From Ancylobacter vacuolatus (lineage in GTDB: Bacteria; Pseudomonadota; Alphaproteobacteria; Rhizobiales; Xanthobacteraceae), in the NCBI RefSeq assembly GCF_030813595.1, contig NZ_JAUSUH010000009.1, positions 124,001 through 188,000 of the forward strand: DNA of 64,000 nucleotides. Reading direction: 5' to 3'. This document shows positions 53,847 to 61,874 of this stretch, one piece after another. The translations under genes and the position numbers were made by a program. Below the pieces are notes generated by a model. The model was not told the origin of the DNA, ran no database searches, and saw nothing but the letters and a program-made list of their open reading frames with translations. Every line of letters starts with the position of its first letter. Position 1 is the stretch's first letter.

Positions 53847-53867
53847 AGGCCCGCGCCTCATCCACAA

Positions 53868-53896
53868 GCCACGCCGCACGGGTCGTGCGGCGTGGC
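53868..53896. terminator. Hairpin after the tandem nitrilase gene
   Basis: GCCACGCCGCAC-GGGTC-GTGCGGCGTGGC is a perfect 12-bp stem followed by CTTCGCC. It is a likely transcription end for the amide operon, though the U-tract is poor. Confidence 0.5.
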
Positions 53897-53954
53897 CTTC
53901 GCCCGCGTGAGTGAATATGGTCTCGCCTTCCTCTCAAGCGATTCCGTGTTCCGC

Positions 53955-56321
53955 ATGACCGATAAAAGCACCCTCGCCGCCGCCATCGCCCGCCAGATCG
54001 CGCAGACGATCGCGCAGGAGATCGGCGCGCGCCCGCAGCAGGCGGAAGCCGCCATCGCCCTGCTCGACGAGGGCGCCACCGTCCCCTTCATCGCGCGCTA
54101 CCGCAAGGAAGCGACCGGCGGGCTGGACGACACCCAGCTGCGCCTGCTCGGCGAGCGGCTGATCTATCTGCGCGAGCTGGAAGCCCGGCGCACCGCCATT
54201 CTCGAGTCCATCCGCCAGCAGGAAAAGCTGACCCCGGAGCTGGAAGCCTCGCTCGCCGCTGCCGTCACCAAGGCGGAGCTGGAGGACATCTACCTCCCCT
54301 TCAAGCCCAAGCGCCGCAACCGGGCGGAGATCGCCCGCGAGCGTGGCCTCGGGCCGCTGGCCGACGCCATTCTGGCCCAGCGCGCCGCCGTGCCGGCCGA
54401 GCTGGCAGCCGCCTTTCTCACGGAAGAAGTGGCGGATGTGAAGGCGGCGCTGGAAGGCGCGCGCGACATCGTCGCCGAGCAATTCGCGCAGAATGCCGAG
54501 TTGCTGGGCCGGCTGCGCGGGCACCTGCGGCAGAACGCCAATCTCCGCGCCCGCGTGGTCGAGGGCAAGCAGGAGGAAGGCGCCAAGTTCTCCGACTATT
54601 TCGACCATGTCGAGCGCTGGGCCAACGCCCCCAGCCACCGCGCCCTCGCCATGCTGCGCGGGCGCAACGAGGATGTGCTGGCGCTGGAGATCGAGGTCGA
54701 CATGGACGACCCCCGCCCGCTGAAGCCGGTGGTGCGGATGATCGCCGAGGCCTACGCCATCGGCGACAAGCTGCCCGGCGATGCCTGGCTGATGGAGGTC
54801 GCCGGCTGGACCTGGCGGGTCAAGCTCTCGCTGCACCTCTCGCTCGACCTGATGACCGAGCTGCGGATGCGCGCGGAGAAGGAGGCGATCGACGTCTTCG
54901 CCCGCAACCTCAAGGACCTGCTGCTCACCGCCCCGGCCGGCTCGCGCACCACGATGGGGCTCGATCCCGGCATCCGCACCGGCGTCAAGGTGGCTGTCGT
55001 GGACGGCACCGGCAAGCTGCTCGCGACCTCGACCGTCTATCCCTTCCAGCCGAAGAACGATGTGCGCGGCACGCAGGCCGAATTGGCCCGCCTCATCCGC
55101 GCGCATGGCGTCGATCTCATCGCCATCGGCAATGGCACGGGCAGCCGCGAGACCGAGAAGCTGGTGGCCGAGCTGCTGGCCGCCCTCCCCGCCTCCGAGA
55201 CCGGCTCCAAGCCGCTCAAGGTGGTGGTGTCGGAAGCCGGCGCCTCGGTCTATTCCGCCTCGGCGCTGGCGGCGGCGGAATTTCCCGGCCTCGACGTGTC
55301 GCTGCGCGGCGCCGTCTCCATCGCCCGCCGGCTGCAGGACCCGCTGGCGGAACTCGTCAAGATCGACCCGAAGTCGATCGGCGTCGGCCAGTACCAGCAC
55401 GATGTCGACCAGTATCACCTCGCCCGTGCGCTCGACGCGGTGGTGGAGGATGCGGTGAACGCGGTCGGCGTCGATCTCAACACCGCCTCCGCCTCGCTGC
55501 TGGCGCGGGTGTCGGGGCTCGGCACCGCGCTCGCCGAGGCCGTCGTCGCCCATCGCGACGCCAACGGTCCCTTCGCCAGCCGCAAGCAGCTGAAGGATGT
55601 CGCCCGGCTCGGGCCGCGCACCTTCGAGCAATGCGCGGGATTTTTGCGCATCCGCGACGGCAATGAGCCGCTCGACGCCTCCGCCGTGCACCCGGAAGCC
55701 TATGGCGTGGCCCGCAAGATCGTTAGCGCCTGCGGGCGCGACCTGCGCAGCCTGATGGGCGACAGCGCGGCGCTGTCCGGCCTCAACCCCGCCGCCTTCG
55801 TCGATGAGCGTTTCGGCCTGCCCACGGTGCGCGACATCATCGCCGAGCTCGACAAGCCCGGCCGCGACCCGCGCCCGGCCTTCAAGACCGCCACCTTCGC
55901 CGACGGCATCGACGACATGAAGGACCTCAAGCCCGGCATGGAGCTGGAGGGCACGGTCACCAACGTCGCCGCTTTCGGCGCCTTTGTGGATATCGGCGTG
56001 CATCAGGACGGGCTGGTGCATGTCTCCCAGCTCGCCGACCGCTTCATCAAGGACGCGCATGAGGTGGTGAAAGTCGGCGATGTAGTGAAGGTGCGGGTGC
56101 TGGAGATCGACATCAAGCGCAAGCGCATCTCGCTCTCCATGCGCCGCGACGCCGGGGCTTCCGCGCCCCAGCGTGGCCCGGGCGAGAGCCGCGCGAACCA
56201 GCCCCGCGAGGCGCCGCAGCCCCCGCGCACGCCCAATTCCCGCCCGCCGGCCCGCGAGCCGCAAAAGGCGCCGCAGGGCGCCCTCGGCGCGGCACTGATG
56301 GACGCCTTCAAGCGGCGGTGA
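53955..56321 (+). CDS. tex: RNA-binding transcription accessory protein Tex
   Basis: A 788-aa protein of full Tex length. In order: an N-terminal helical region ([19 protein letters not shown]), an RNase H-like YqgF domain ([21 protein letters not shown]), helix-hairpin-helix repeats ([16 protein letters not shown]) and a C-terminal S1 RNA-binding domain ([21 protein letters not shown]). It ends in a Pro/Arg-rich tail. Tex interacts with RNA polymerase and RNA during stress and transcription elongation. I chose the ATG at 53955 because the family starts there; an earlier in-frame start adds 21 unmatched residues. It is a housekeeping gene at the border of the amide cluster. Confidence 0.95.
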   Translation: MTDKSTLAAAIARQIAQTIAQEIGARPQQAEAAIALLDEGATVPFIARYRKEATGGLDDTQLRLLGERLIYLRELEARRTAILESIRQQEKLTPELEASLAAAVTKAELEDIYLPFKPKRRNRAEIARERGLGPLADAILAQRAAVPAELAAAFLTEEVADVKAALEGARDIVAEQFAQNAELLGRLRGHLRQNANLRARVVEGKQEEGAKFSDYFDHVERWANAPSHRALAMLRGRNEDVLALEIEVDMDDPRPLKPVVRMIAEAYAIGDKLPGDAWLMEVAGWTWRVKLSLHLSLDLMTELRMRAEKEAIDVFARNLKDLLLTAPAGSRTTMGLDPGIRTGVKVAVVDGTGKLLATSTVYPFQPKNDVRGTQAELARLIRAHGVDLIAIGNGTGSRETEKLVAELLAALPASETGSKPLKVVVSEAGASVYSASALAAAEFPGLDVSLRGAVSIARRLQDPLAELVKIDPKSIGVGQYQHDVDQYHLARALDAVVEDAVNAVGVDLNTASASLLARVSGLGTALAEAVVAHRDANGPFASRKQLKDVARLGPRTFEQCAGFLRIRDGNEPLDASAVHPEAYGVARKIVSACGRDLRSLMGDSAALSGLNPAAFVDERFGLPTVRDIIAELDKPGRDPRPAFKTATFADGIDDMKDLKPGMELEGTVTNVAAFGAFVDIGVHQDGLVHVSQLADRFIKDAHEVVKVGDVVKVRVLEIDIKRKRISLSMRRDAGASAPQRGPGESRANQPREAPQPPRTPNSRPPAREPQKAPQGALGAALMDAFKRR

Positions 56322-56377
56322 GGCACCGCCTTGCCGCTCAGGCGGCGGTGAGGCACCGCCTTGCCGCTCAGGCGGCG
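56312..56377. repeat. Tandem 30-bp repeat spanning both convergent stop codons
   Basis: The 30-bp unit at 56312-56341 is repeated exactly at 56342-56371, with a 6-bp start of a third copy. Each unit contains the hairpin GGCGGTG-AGG-CACCGCC. The first copy includes the tex stop (56319-56321) and the second the stop of the convergent permease gene (56368-56370). The stacked hairpins probably end transcription from both sides. Confidence 0.85.
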
Positions 56378-57609
56378 ATCAGCGCGATCCAGCCGGCCGC
56401 CATCGCCATGCAGGCGAGGGTGACCGGCACGCCGGCGCGGGCGAACTCGCCGAAGGAAATCTTCACCCCGCAGGCCGCCGCCTGTTCCACCACGATGATG
56501 CCGGCGAGGCTGCCGAACACGATGAGGTTGCTGGAAAAGCCGGTGCCCAGCGCCAGCGCCGCGCCCAGCGCCTCGGCATCCGCGCCGGGGGTGAGAAAGG
56601 GAATGAGCAGCATCACGGCGGGGTTGTTGCCGACGATATTGCTCAGCGCGCCACCCACGAGATAGAGCGCCAGCGGATCGTCGAGGTTCAGCCCGGTGGC
56701 GCGCAGCCCGCCCAGCAGTTCCTGCGGCAGGCCGGTGGCCGCCATCGCCGCATTGACCACGAACAGCCCCATGATCAGCAGCAGCAGGTCGCCATCGACA
56801 TGGGCGAGCAGGTCGCGCGAGGCGATCTGCCGGTTGATCAGCAGCACGCCGGCGGCGCCGACCGCGATCAATTCGCGCGGCCAGTCGCTGAAGATGAAGG
56901 CCGCCACCACGAGGAGCGTCACCACCCCCGCCTTCGCCGTCTCCACCCGGTTGAGCGGCACCGGAGGCGGCGCCGCGTCCAGCGCCCGCGGCCCGGTGCC
57001 CTGCGGCAGCGTCCAGCGGCCGCGATAGATCAGCGCCACGATCCCCCACACCAGCGGCAGCGAGGCCAGCGCCGGCAGGCCGGCAATGGCGAGAAAGCCG
57101 TTGAAGGACAGGCCGAGCTGCTGGGCGGCGATCATGTTCTGCGGCGAGCCGATCAGCGTGCCGGCCGAGCCGGTATTGGCGGCGAAGCAGAAGGCCAGCA
57201 GAAACGGCACCGGGTTGAGCCCGCGCGCCAGGGTCAGCGACACCAGCAGCGGCGTCATCGCCACCACCACCACATCATTGGTCAGCAGCGCCGAGAGCCC
57301 GCCGCCGACGCCGACCAGCACCGCCAGCAGCACCGGCGCGCTCACCGGCAGCAGCGCCACGCGCTCGGCGGTCCAGGCATAGAAGCCGGAGACGACGAAG
57401 GCGGACGACACCACCATCAGCCCGAACAGCATGCCGACGCTGGCATAGTCGATCGAATCCCATGCCGCCTTCGGGCTGATGCCGCCGGCCACCATCACCG
57501 CCAGCGCCCCCACCAGTGCGGCGCCGGTGCGGTCCACCATGAAGCCCGGCAGCTTGCCGAATCCCATGGCGACATAGACGAGAAGGAAGATGAGAAGGGT
57601 CAGGGCCAT
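56368..57609 (-). CDS. ArsB/NhaD-type ion transporter (SLC13-like permease)
   Basis: A 413-aa inner-membrane protein with about eleven helices of the ion-transporter superfamily. Typical segments are MVDRTGAALVGALAVMVAGG (also in ArsB, P protein and NhaD), LTNDVVVVAMTPLLV and ANTGSAGTLIGSPQNMIAA. It could move arsenite, a dicarboxylate or Na+/H+; no neighbouring gene helps to decide. I chose the ATG at 57609 because the first helix starts there. The gene is convergent with tex. Confidence 0.82.
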   Translation of the reverse strand: MALTLLIFLLVYVAMGFGKLPGFMVDRTGAALVGALAVMVAGGISPKAAWDSIDYASVGMLFGLMVVSSAFVVSGFYAWTAERVALLPVSAPVLLAVLVGVGGGLSALLTNDVVVVAMTPLLVSLTLARGLNPVPFLLAFCFAANTGSAGTLIGSPQNMIAAQQLGLSFNGFLAIAGLPALASLPLVWGIVALIYRGRWTLPQGTGPRALDAAPPPVPLNRVETAKAGVVTLLVVAAFIFSDWPRELIAVGAAGVLLINRQIASRDLLAHVDGDLLLLIMGLFVVNAAMAATGLPQELLGGLRATGLNLDDPLALYLVGGALSNIVGNNPAVMLLIPFLTPGADAEALGAALALGTGFSSNLIVFGSLAGIIVVEQAAACGVKISFGEFARAGVPVTLACMAMAAGWIALIAA

Positions 57610-57736
57610 GGCGGTCGCGGTTCCCGGCGCGGCGGAGGGCGCGGATCGCCGGAGGCGGCGATGCGTGAACGCCAACGCTTAGGCAACGGGGCGCGCGAGG
57701 GCAAGACGTCCGGCGTCCGGCACCCGCCGCCTGCGC

Positions 57737-58807
57737 TCAGCGCTCGCGCGGCGCGTCCGGCGTGATCAGCCGCTTTGCATAGACCGCCGCCATGGCCGGC
57801 ACCTGCCAGGGCGCCCGCAGGATCCGCCGCCCGCCATGGCTGAAGAAGGACTGCGCCGCCCGCACCGTGTAGTGCCAGCGCGGAGACCCTGCGAAGCGCT
57901 CCAGCCTCCGCAAATGCGTCGGCTCGGCCGGCAATGGGTTGGGTAGGCCGAAATAGGCCTCGGTGACGGTGAGCAGGCCCCGCACCGACCGTTCCCATCC
58001 GGCCTGCCTCACCCGCGCGACAAAGGCGGCAGGCACGGTGCCGGCAAAATCATCATGGACACGCTGGACGAGATCGAGGGCCTTCACCAGCGGGGTTTCG
58101 GCAATGCCCAGCCACCACCCGTCGGGGTCGGTGCATTGCGGCAGCGAGCACAGCAGCCGCGCCAGCGGGTCGAGCCGGCCGATCCGCAGCCCCTCCCAGT
58201 CCAGCCATTCCACGCCCTGCGCCGCCTCATCGTCGGACAGCAGGGTTTCATAAGGCGCCACGACGCTGTGGTGTAGCTCCACCCGCGCCATCTCGTCGGG
58301 ATGGAAGAAGGGCGGGTAATGCCTCTGGCTCTCCACCGGCCCGTCCGAGACGTAGCCGAGGCTCCGGAGCACCGCCATCGCCCCGCGCTGCGCACTCTCT
58401 TCCGGCAACCAGACGTCGAGGTCCATCATCTGGCGCCCGGCGGCCGGGCCCTGTGGCGGCAGCAGCGTGAGCGCCCCCTTGAGCCAGACCGGCTGGAGCC
58501 CTGCCGCGTTGAGCGCCGCGCTCAGCGTCCGCATCTGCCGCCGGAAGCCCTCATTGCGCTCGGTGTTCCACGCCGCCACCGCCGCGAGCAGCTCGGCCAG
58601 TTCCGGATCGACCCGGTCGACGAGCCCGTGACGGGCGAGCGCGACGGACAGAACGGGAATGAGGCGGTGCTTGTCGGCCTGGGCGAGGAGCGCCTGCCAG
58701 GGCGGCGTCTCCGGCCAGTCCGCCAGCAGCGATTCGCGGGTGGAGAAGGGCGAGACGAGGGCGCAGAGCAGGCGCAGGCCTTGAAGGGCGGAGTTACGGC
58801 TCGGCAT
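57737..58807 (-). CDS. Nucleotidyltransferase-fold family protein (NTP_transf_5 type)
   Basis: A 356-aa protein. Helical N-terminal and C-terminal parts surround the nucleotidyltransferase core LKGALTLLPPQGP (Lys110-Gly111) and RQMMDLDVWL (Asp129, Asp131), followed by VELHHSVV. The same family is found in lasso-peptide clusters beside HPr-kinase-like proteins, where a member transfers sugar to a phosphorylated peptide C-terminus. The start ATG has GAGGGG 6 nt upstream. It is divergent from the five small peptide genes and, 1.7 kb further, the PqqD/HPr-kinase-like gene, so it is probably part of the same system. Confidence 0.8.
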   Translation of the reverse strand: MPSRNSALQGLRLLCALVSPFSTRESLLADWPETPPWQALLAQADKHRLIPVLSVALARHGLVDRVDPELAELLAAVAAWNTERNEGFRRQMRTLSAALNAAGLQPVWLKGALTLLPPQGPAAGRQMMDLDVWLPEESAQRGAMAVLRSLGYVSDGPVESQRHYPPFFHPDEMARVELHHSVVAPYETLLSDDEAAQGVEWLDWEGLRIGRLDPLARLLCSLPQCTDPDGWWLGIAETPLVKALDLVQRVHDDFAGTVPAAFVARVRQAGWERSVRGLLTVTEAYFGLPNPLPAEPTHLRRLERFAGSPRWHYTVRAAQSFFSHGGRRILRAPWQVPAMAAVYAKRLITPDAPRER

Positions 58808-59090
58808 GGCGACCCCTCGACTGGCGCTGGTGGCAGGTGGCCGTCGTCGGCCTGCGACACCCCGGCCAACGCTATGGAAGCCCGCGGACCGGGCAAGCAC
58901 GCGCGCGCGGCAGGAGTACACATAAGCCATGCGCAGCAGCAGCACGTGCCACATAATACGCTGGTGCCATAGGACCTTTAGCCGTAAATTGAAACTACTC
59001 TTGATCGAAATCGCAGATGGGGAATGCCTCGGGCACGCGCGTGGCGGCCCTTTGCCTCTCCGTCCCCTTCCCCTCACCGACGAGACGACC
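58808..59090. promoter_or_regulatory. Divergent promoter region of the small-peptide system
   Basis: A 283-bp gap between the nucleotidyltransferase-like gene and the first small peptide gene. The A+T-rich part at 58,940-59,015 probably has promoters for both directions. I could not identify clear -35/-10 hexamers. No further gene is supported. Confidence 0.45.
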
Positions 59091-59240
59091 ATGCCCCCCT
59101 CCCTGCCCGAGCCGGAAAAGACGCCCGCCACGGATGAGCGTCGCCGCGACGCCTTGCGCCGCCTCGGCCGGGGCGCTGCCTATGCCCTGCCGGCGACGCT
59201 GGCGGTGATGACGATGGGCCGGGCCGTCGCCCTCAGTTGA
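59091..59240 (+). CDS. Small peptide, member 1 of five tandem paralogues
   Basis: A 49-aa protein. An acidic/Pro-rich N-terminus is followed by the shared core DERRRDALRRLGRGAAYALP, then ATLAVMTMGR and the end AVALS. The core pattern RRRxALxxLGxxAxYxxPxT is conserved in all five members. It ends in Ser, like members 2 and 5. There is no known domain. It is the first gene of the row and has a weak ribosome-binding site (GACGAGACG). A role as substrate of the downstream kinase fusion is inference. Confidence 0.75.
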   Translation: MPPSLPEPEKTPATDERRRDALRRLGRGAAYALPATLAVMTMGRAVALS

Positions 59241-59325
59241 CGCGCGGTCGGCGGAGGTGCATTTTTACCCCTCCAGTCTTGGCCGCGCGTGCATCGGCCT
59301 TGGCTCAGCGAGACGAGGGGGCGCC

Positions 59326-59502
59326 ATGGCGACTGATCGCGAATCGACGACCGAGCGGGACGCTCCCGCTACCCGCCCTGCGCTGGAAGGGGCTGAGCTG
59401 CGCCGGCGCGCGGCACTGGTCAGGCTCGGCCGGGTCGCCGCCTACAGCGTTCCCACCACGGTGGGCCTGATGATGATGTCCCGGTCCGCCCGGGCAAGCT
59501 GA
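59326..59502 (+). CDS. Small peptide, member 2 of five tandem paralogues
   Basis: A 58-aa protein with a polar N-terminal half of about 24 residues (many Thr, Glu, Asp, Pro), then LRRRAALVRLGRVAAYSVPT, TVGLMMMSR and the end SARAS. GAGGGGG stands 5 nt before the ATG at 59326, the best ribosome-binding site of the series; an earlier in-frame ATG at 59257 lacks one. It ends in Ser. Confidence 0.8.
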   Translation: MATDRESTTERDAPATRPALEGAELRRRAALVRLGRVAAYSVPTTVGLMMMSRSARAS

Positions 59503-59568
59503 CCGCCCCAGCATCGCTGACAACACAATTCTGCCCCGCTTTTCACCACCCCTTCGGAACGACCGCGC

Positions 59569-59751
59569 ATGACACACTCTGACGACAGCCACCCCGAGAC
59601 GCAGGCCCCGTCGGCAAACCCGGCGCCGCACGAGCCCGTCGACAGCCGCCGGCGCGCGGCGCTGGCGAAGCTGGGCAAGACGGCCGCCTATGCGGTACCC
59701 GCCACGGTGAGCCTGATGGCGATGAGCCGCTCGGCCCGCGCCTGCAATTGA
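59569..59751 (+). CDS. Small peptide, member 3 of five tandem paralogues
   Basis: A 60-aa protein: a polar, Pro/His/Asp-rich N-terminus, then SRRRAALAKLGKTAAYAVPA and TVSLMAMSRSARACN. It is nearly identical in the C-terminal 33 residues to member 4 but differs in the N-terminus, showing recent duplication with fast N-terminal divergence. It ends in Cys-Asn. GGAAC lies before the ATG. Confidence 0.82.
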   Translation: MTHSDDSHPETQAPSANPAPHEPVDSRRRAALAKLGKTAAYAVPATVSLMAMSRSARACN

Positions 59752-59820
59752 CCGGCGGCCCCGGGAACCCGGCGCCGCCTTCCGCCTCGCCCTCGCCCCA
59801 CCGCTTCCGGGAAACCCCGC

Positions 59821-60012
59821 ATGACCCGTTCTGACGACGTTGCCGATGATGCACCGGCCACGGCGACCCTCCCGGTCTCCGCTCCGCAGCCCGGCGAGAC
59901 GGTCGACAGCCGCCGGCGCGCGGCGCTGGCGAAGCTCGGCCGCACGGCCGTCTACGCGGTGCCCGCCACGGTGAGCCTGATGGCGATGACCCGTTCCGCC
60001 CGCGCCTGTTGA
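59821..60012 (+). CDS. Small peptide, member 4 of five tandem paralogues
   Basis: A 63-aa protein, the longest of the set. The N-terminal 30 residues are acidic and Ala/Pro-rich, followed by SRRRAALAKLGRTAVYAVPA and TVSLMAMTRSARAC. It ends in a free Cys. GGGAAA lies upstream of the ATG. It shares about 90 percent of the last 33 residues with member 3. Confidence 0.82.
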   Translation: MTRSDDVADDAPATATLPVSAPQPGETVDSRRRAALAKLGRTAVYAVPATVSLMAMTRSARAC

Positions 60013-60156
60013 TCGCTTCGCCTTCGGCGCCGGGGCGCCCAACGTCCCGGCGGCTCCCGAATTGGAAAGGGTGCTACAGTGACGCCTGCCTTAGGGGCCG
60101 CTTTACAGATGGGTGTTCCGCCTCGGGAGGCGGCGACCGATCGTTCGGAGTAACCA

Positions 60157-60315
60157 ATGTCCGCCGAAGAAGACGCCCGCCCCATCAAGACGCCCGCGCC
60201 GATAGCCGATGAACGCCGGCGCGCCGCGCTGCGCAAGCTCGGCACGGTCGCGGCCTATGGCGTGCCGGTGACGCTCAGCCTGATGTCGATCAAGCGCGCG
60301 GCGGCGGACAGCTAG
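60157..60315 (+). CDS. Small peptide, member 5 of five tandem paralogues
   Basis: A 52-aa protein: MSAEEDARPIKTPAPIADE, then RRRAALRKLGTVAAYGVPVT, LSLMSIKR and the end AAADS. CGGAG stands 7 nt before the ATG. It is the most diverged of the later members but keeps the core, and ends in Ser. It lies closest to the PqqD/HPr-kinase-like gene (203 bp). Confidence 0.78.
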   Translation: MSAEEDARPIKTPAPIADERRRAALRKLGTVAAYGVPVTLSLMSIKRAAADS

Positions 60316-60426
60316 CGGCGCGGCCCGATCTGATCTGATCGCCCTCTTCTTCTCAGACGGGCAACAGTCTCTCCAGCGCTTTATGCTGACCGGTTGATGT
60401 CCTGCCAGAGCGGAAGGCGCCGCAAG

Positions 60427-60522
60427 ATGGCTCCAGAACCCGCCGCCTTGTCAGCGGACACTTCAGTGCCACAGGCGCCGGGCGCCCGAGGCTGCAACTT
60501 GCCTGGTGACGGCTCGCCATGA
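60427..60522 (+). CDS. Possible 31-aa ORF coupled to the kinase gene
   Basis: A short frame starts with ATG at 60427, about 9 nt after GGAAGG. It encodes a Pro/Ala/Gly-rich peptide with one Cys and overlaps the kinase start (ATGA). It lacks the RRRxAL core of the five small peptides. It could be a translational-coupling leader or chance. Confidence 0.25.
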   Translation: MAPEPAALSADTSVPQAPGARGCNLPGDGSP

Positions 60523-61844
60523 CGGACATCGCTTTCCCCGAGACGACCGGCACCGACGCCGGTACCCGCAGTGCCGAGCCGCGCTTCTATTTCCGCGTGC
60601 TGGACGACGTGCTCTTTGTCTTCGACAAGGACCGCGACATGGCGCACGCGCTCAATGCCTCAGCCGCCCGGCTGTTCCTCACTTTGCCTGGCGCCTTCCT
60701 CACCCCCACCGCCCTCGGCGAGGCCTCCGGGCTCGGCGCGCAGGATCTGCGCGATTGCCTCACTGCATGGGAGGCTTTCGGCTGGATCGAGAGCGACGGC
60801 GCCGGGCAGGTGCGGTTGCGGGACGCGAGGACGCCCCGGCTGGACGAGGCGCGCGCGGCTGGCCTCGCCCCGGCCGGCGACGAGCGTCTGATTGACAGTT
60901 ACCAGGTCCGGCTGGCCGGCTCATCCGTCGCGTTCCGCTTGTTCATCGGCGGCGGAGGGCCGGACGGCCCCGGCGGGGCGGCGGCGCTGGACGACCTGTC
61001 GGTTTTCGACGACCCGTCCGATCCCGATGGCTTCGCCGCCCGGCTGGCGAGCGGGCGGCGCATGGTCGGCTTCTTCGGCGGCTTTCTCGATCCCGCCCCG
61101 GAACGTCATCCCCCTCTCGCCACCATCGACCTGGTGGTGACGCCGGACGGTTTCCTGCTGCGCGCCGGCCCGCGCCGCCTGTCCACCGAGAAGGTGGCGG
61201 TGGCGGTCGGCAAGGTGCGGCTCTGGCTGCTCGATCTCGTCTATCGCGCGCCGCACCCTTCCGTCTTCGTCCACGGCGCGGCGCTCGCCACAACGGCTGG
61301 CGCGGTGGTGATGGCCGGCGTGTCCGGCGCCGGCAAGAGCACGCTTTCCGCCTATCTGGTCACGCGCGGCTGGCGCTTCGGCACCGATGATTCCCTCGCC
61401 CTCGGCTTTCGTGACGGCGAGGCGGTGGTGCTGCCCTGCCCCGGCGCGATCAATGTCAAACCGGGGAGCACTCCCACCCTGCTGCCCTTCCACCCGCAGC
61501 TGGCGGCGCTGCCGCTGATCGGCGTCGGCGAGAAGCGCGGGCGCTATCTGCCGGTGCCGTCCGAGCAGCACATCGGACCCGGGGGGGGCGAGAACCATGT
61601 CCGCTGCTTCATTTTCCCCCGCTTCAAGGCGGGCTCGCCGACGCGGGTTTCGGCGCTCTCGCCCGCGCAGGCGCTGCTCGCACTGATGGAAGCGGAGTTC
61701 GATCTCGCCGAAGAGGCCGACGCCGCCGAATTCGACGCCTTCTTCGACACGCTGGAACGGCTGCCGCGCTACGCCATCGTCTATAGCGACCTCGTCGAGA
61801 TGGAAGCCGTGCTGCGCCGGCTGGTGGCGGGCCAGAGCGCCTGA
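60519..61844 (+). CDS. PqqD-like / HPr-kinase-like fusion protein
   Basis: A 441-aa protein. Residues about 20-100 resemble a PqqD-type peptide-binding domain (FYFRVLDDVLFVFDKDRD, ALNASAARLFLTL, then LRDCLTAWEAFGWIE). Residues about 235-430 are an HPr-kinase-like domain with VHGAAL (His252), Walker A GVSGAGKST (267-275, Lys273) and FGTDDSLAL (Asp290, Asp291). In lasso-peptide clusters such kinases phosphorylate the peptide C-terminus. Fusion to a PqqD-like domain suggests that it both binds and modifies the upstream small peptides. The start follows no strong ribosome-binding site. Confidence 0.8.
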   Translation: MTDIAFPETTGTDAGTRSAEPRFYFRVLDDVLFVFDKDRDMAHALNASAARLFLTLPGAFLTPTALGEASGLGAQDLRDCLTAWEAFGWIESDGAGQVRLRDARTPRLDEARAAGLAPAGDERLIDSYQVRLAGSSVAFRLFIGGGGPDGPGGAAALDDLSVFDDPSDPDGFAARLASGRRMVGFFGGFLDPAPERHPPLATIDLVVTPDGFLLRAGPRRLSTEKVAVAVGKVRLWLLDLVYRAPHPSVFVHGAALATTAGAVVMAGVSGAGKSTLSAYLVTRGWRFGTDDSLALGFRDGEAVVLPCPGAINVKPGSTPTLLPFHPQLAALPLIGVGEKRGRYLPVPSEQHIGPGGGENHVRCFIFPRFKAGSPTRVSALSPAQALLALMEAEFDLAEEADAAEFDAFFDTLERLPRYAIVYSDLVEMEAVLRRLVAGQSA

Positions 61845-61874
61845 GACCGGCCTGAGACCCGGCCGGCCGGCGCA

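Noticed and set aside
53934-56264. 776-codon antisense frame over tex
   Set aside because: The sense strand has all Tex domains; the antisense frame has no recognisable motif.
59091-61844. Canonical lasso-peptide biosynthetic cluster
   Set aside because: No asparagine-synthetase-like cyclase, no transglutaminase-like B protein and no leader with the T-x-G/A/S cleavage pattern were found in the window; only the tailoring-type enzymes are present.
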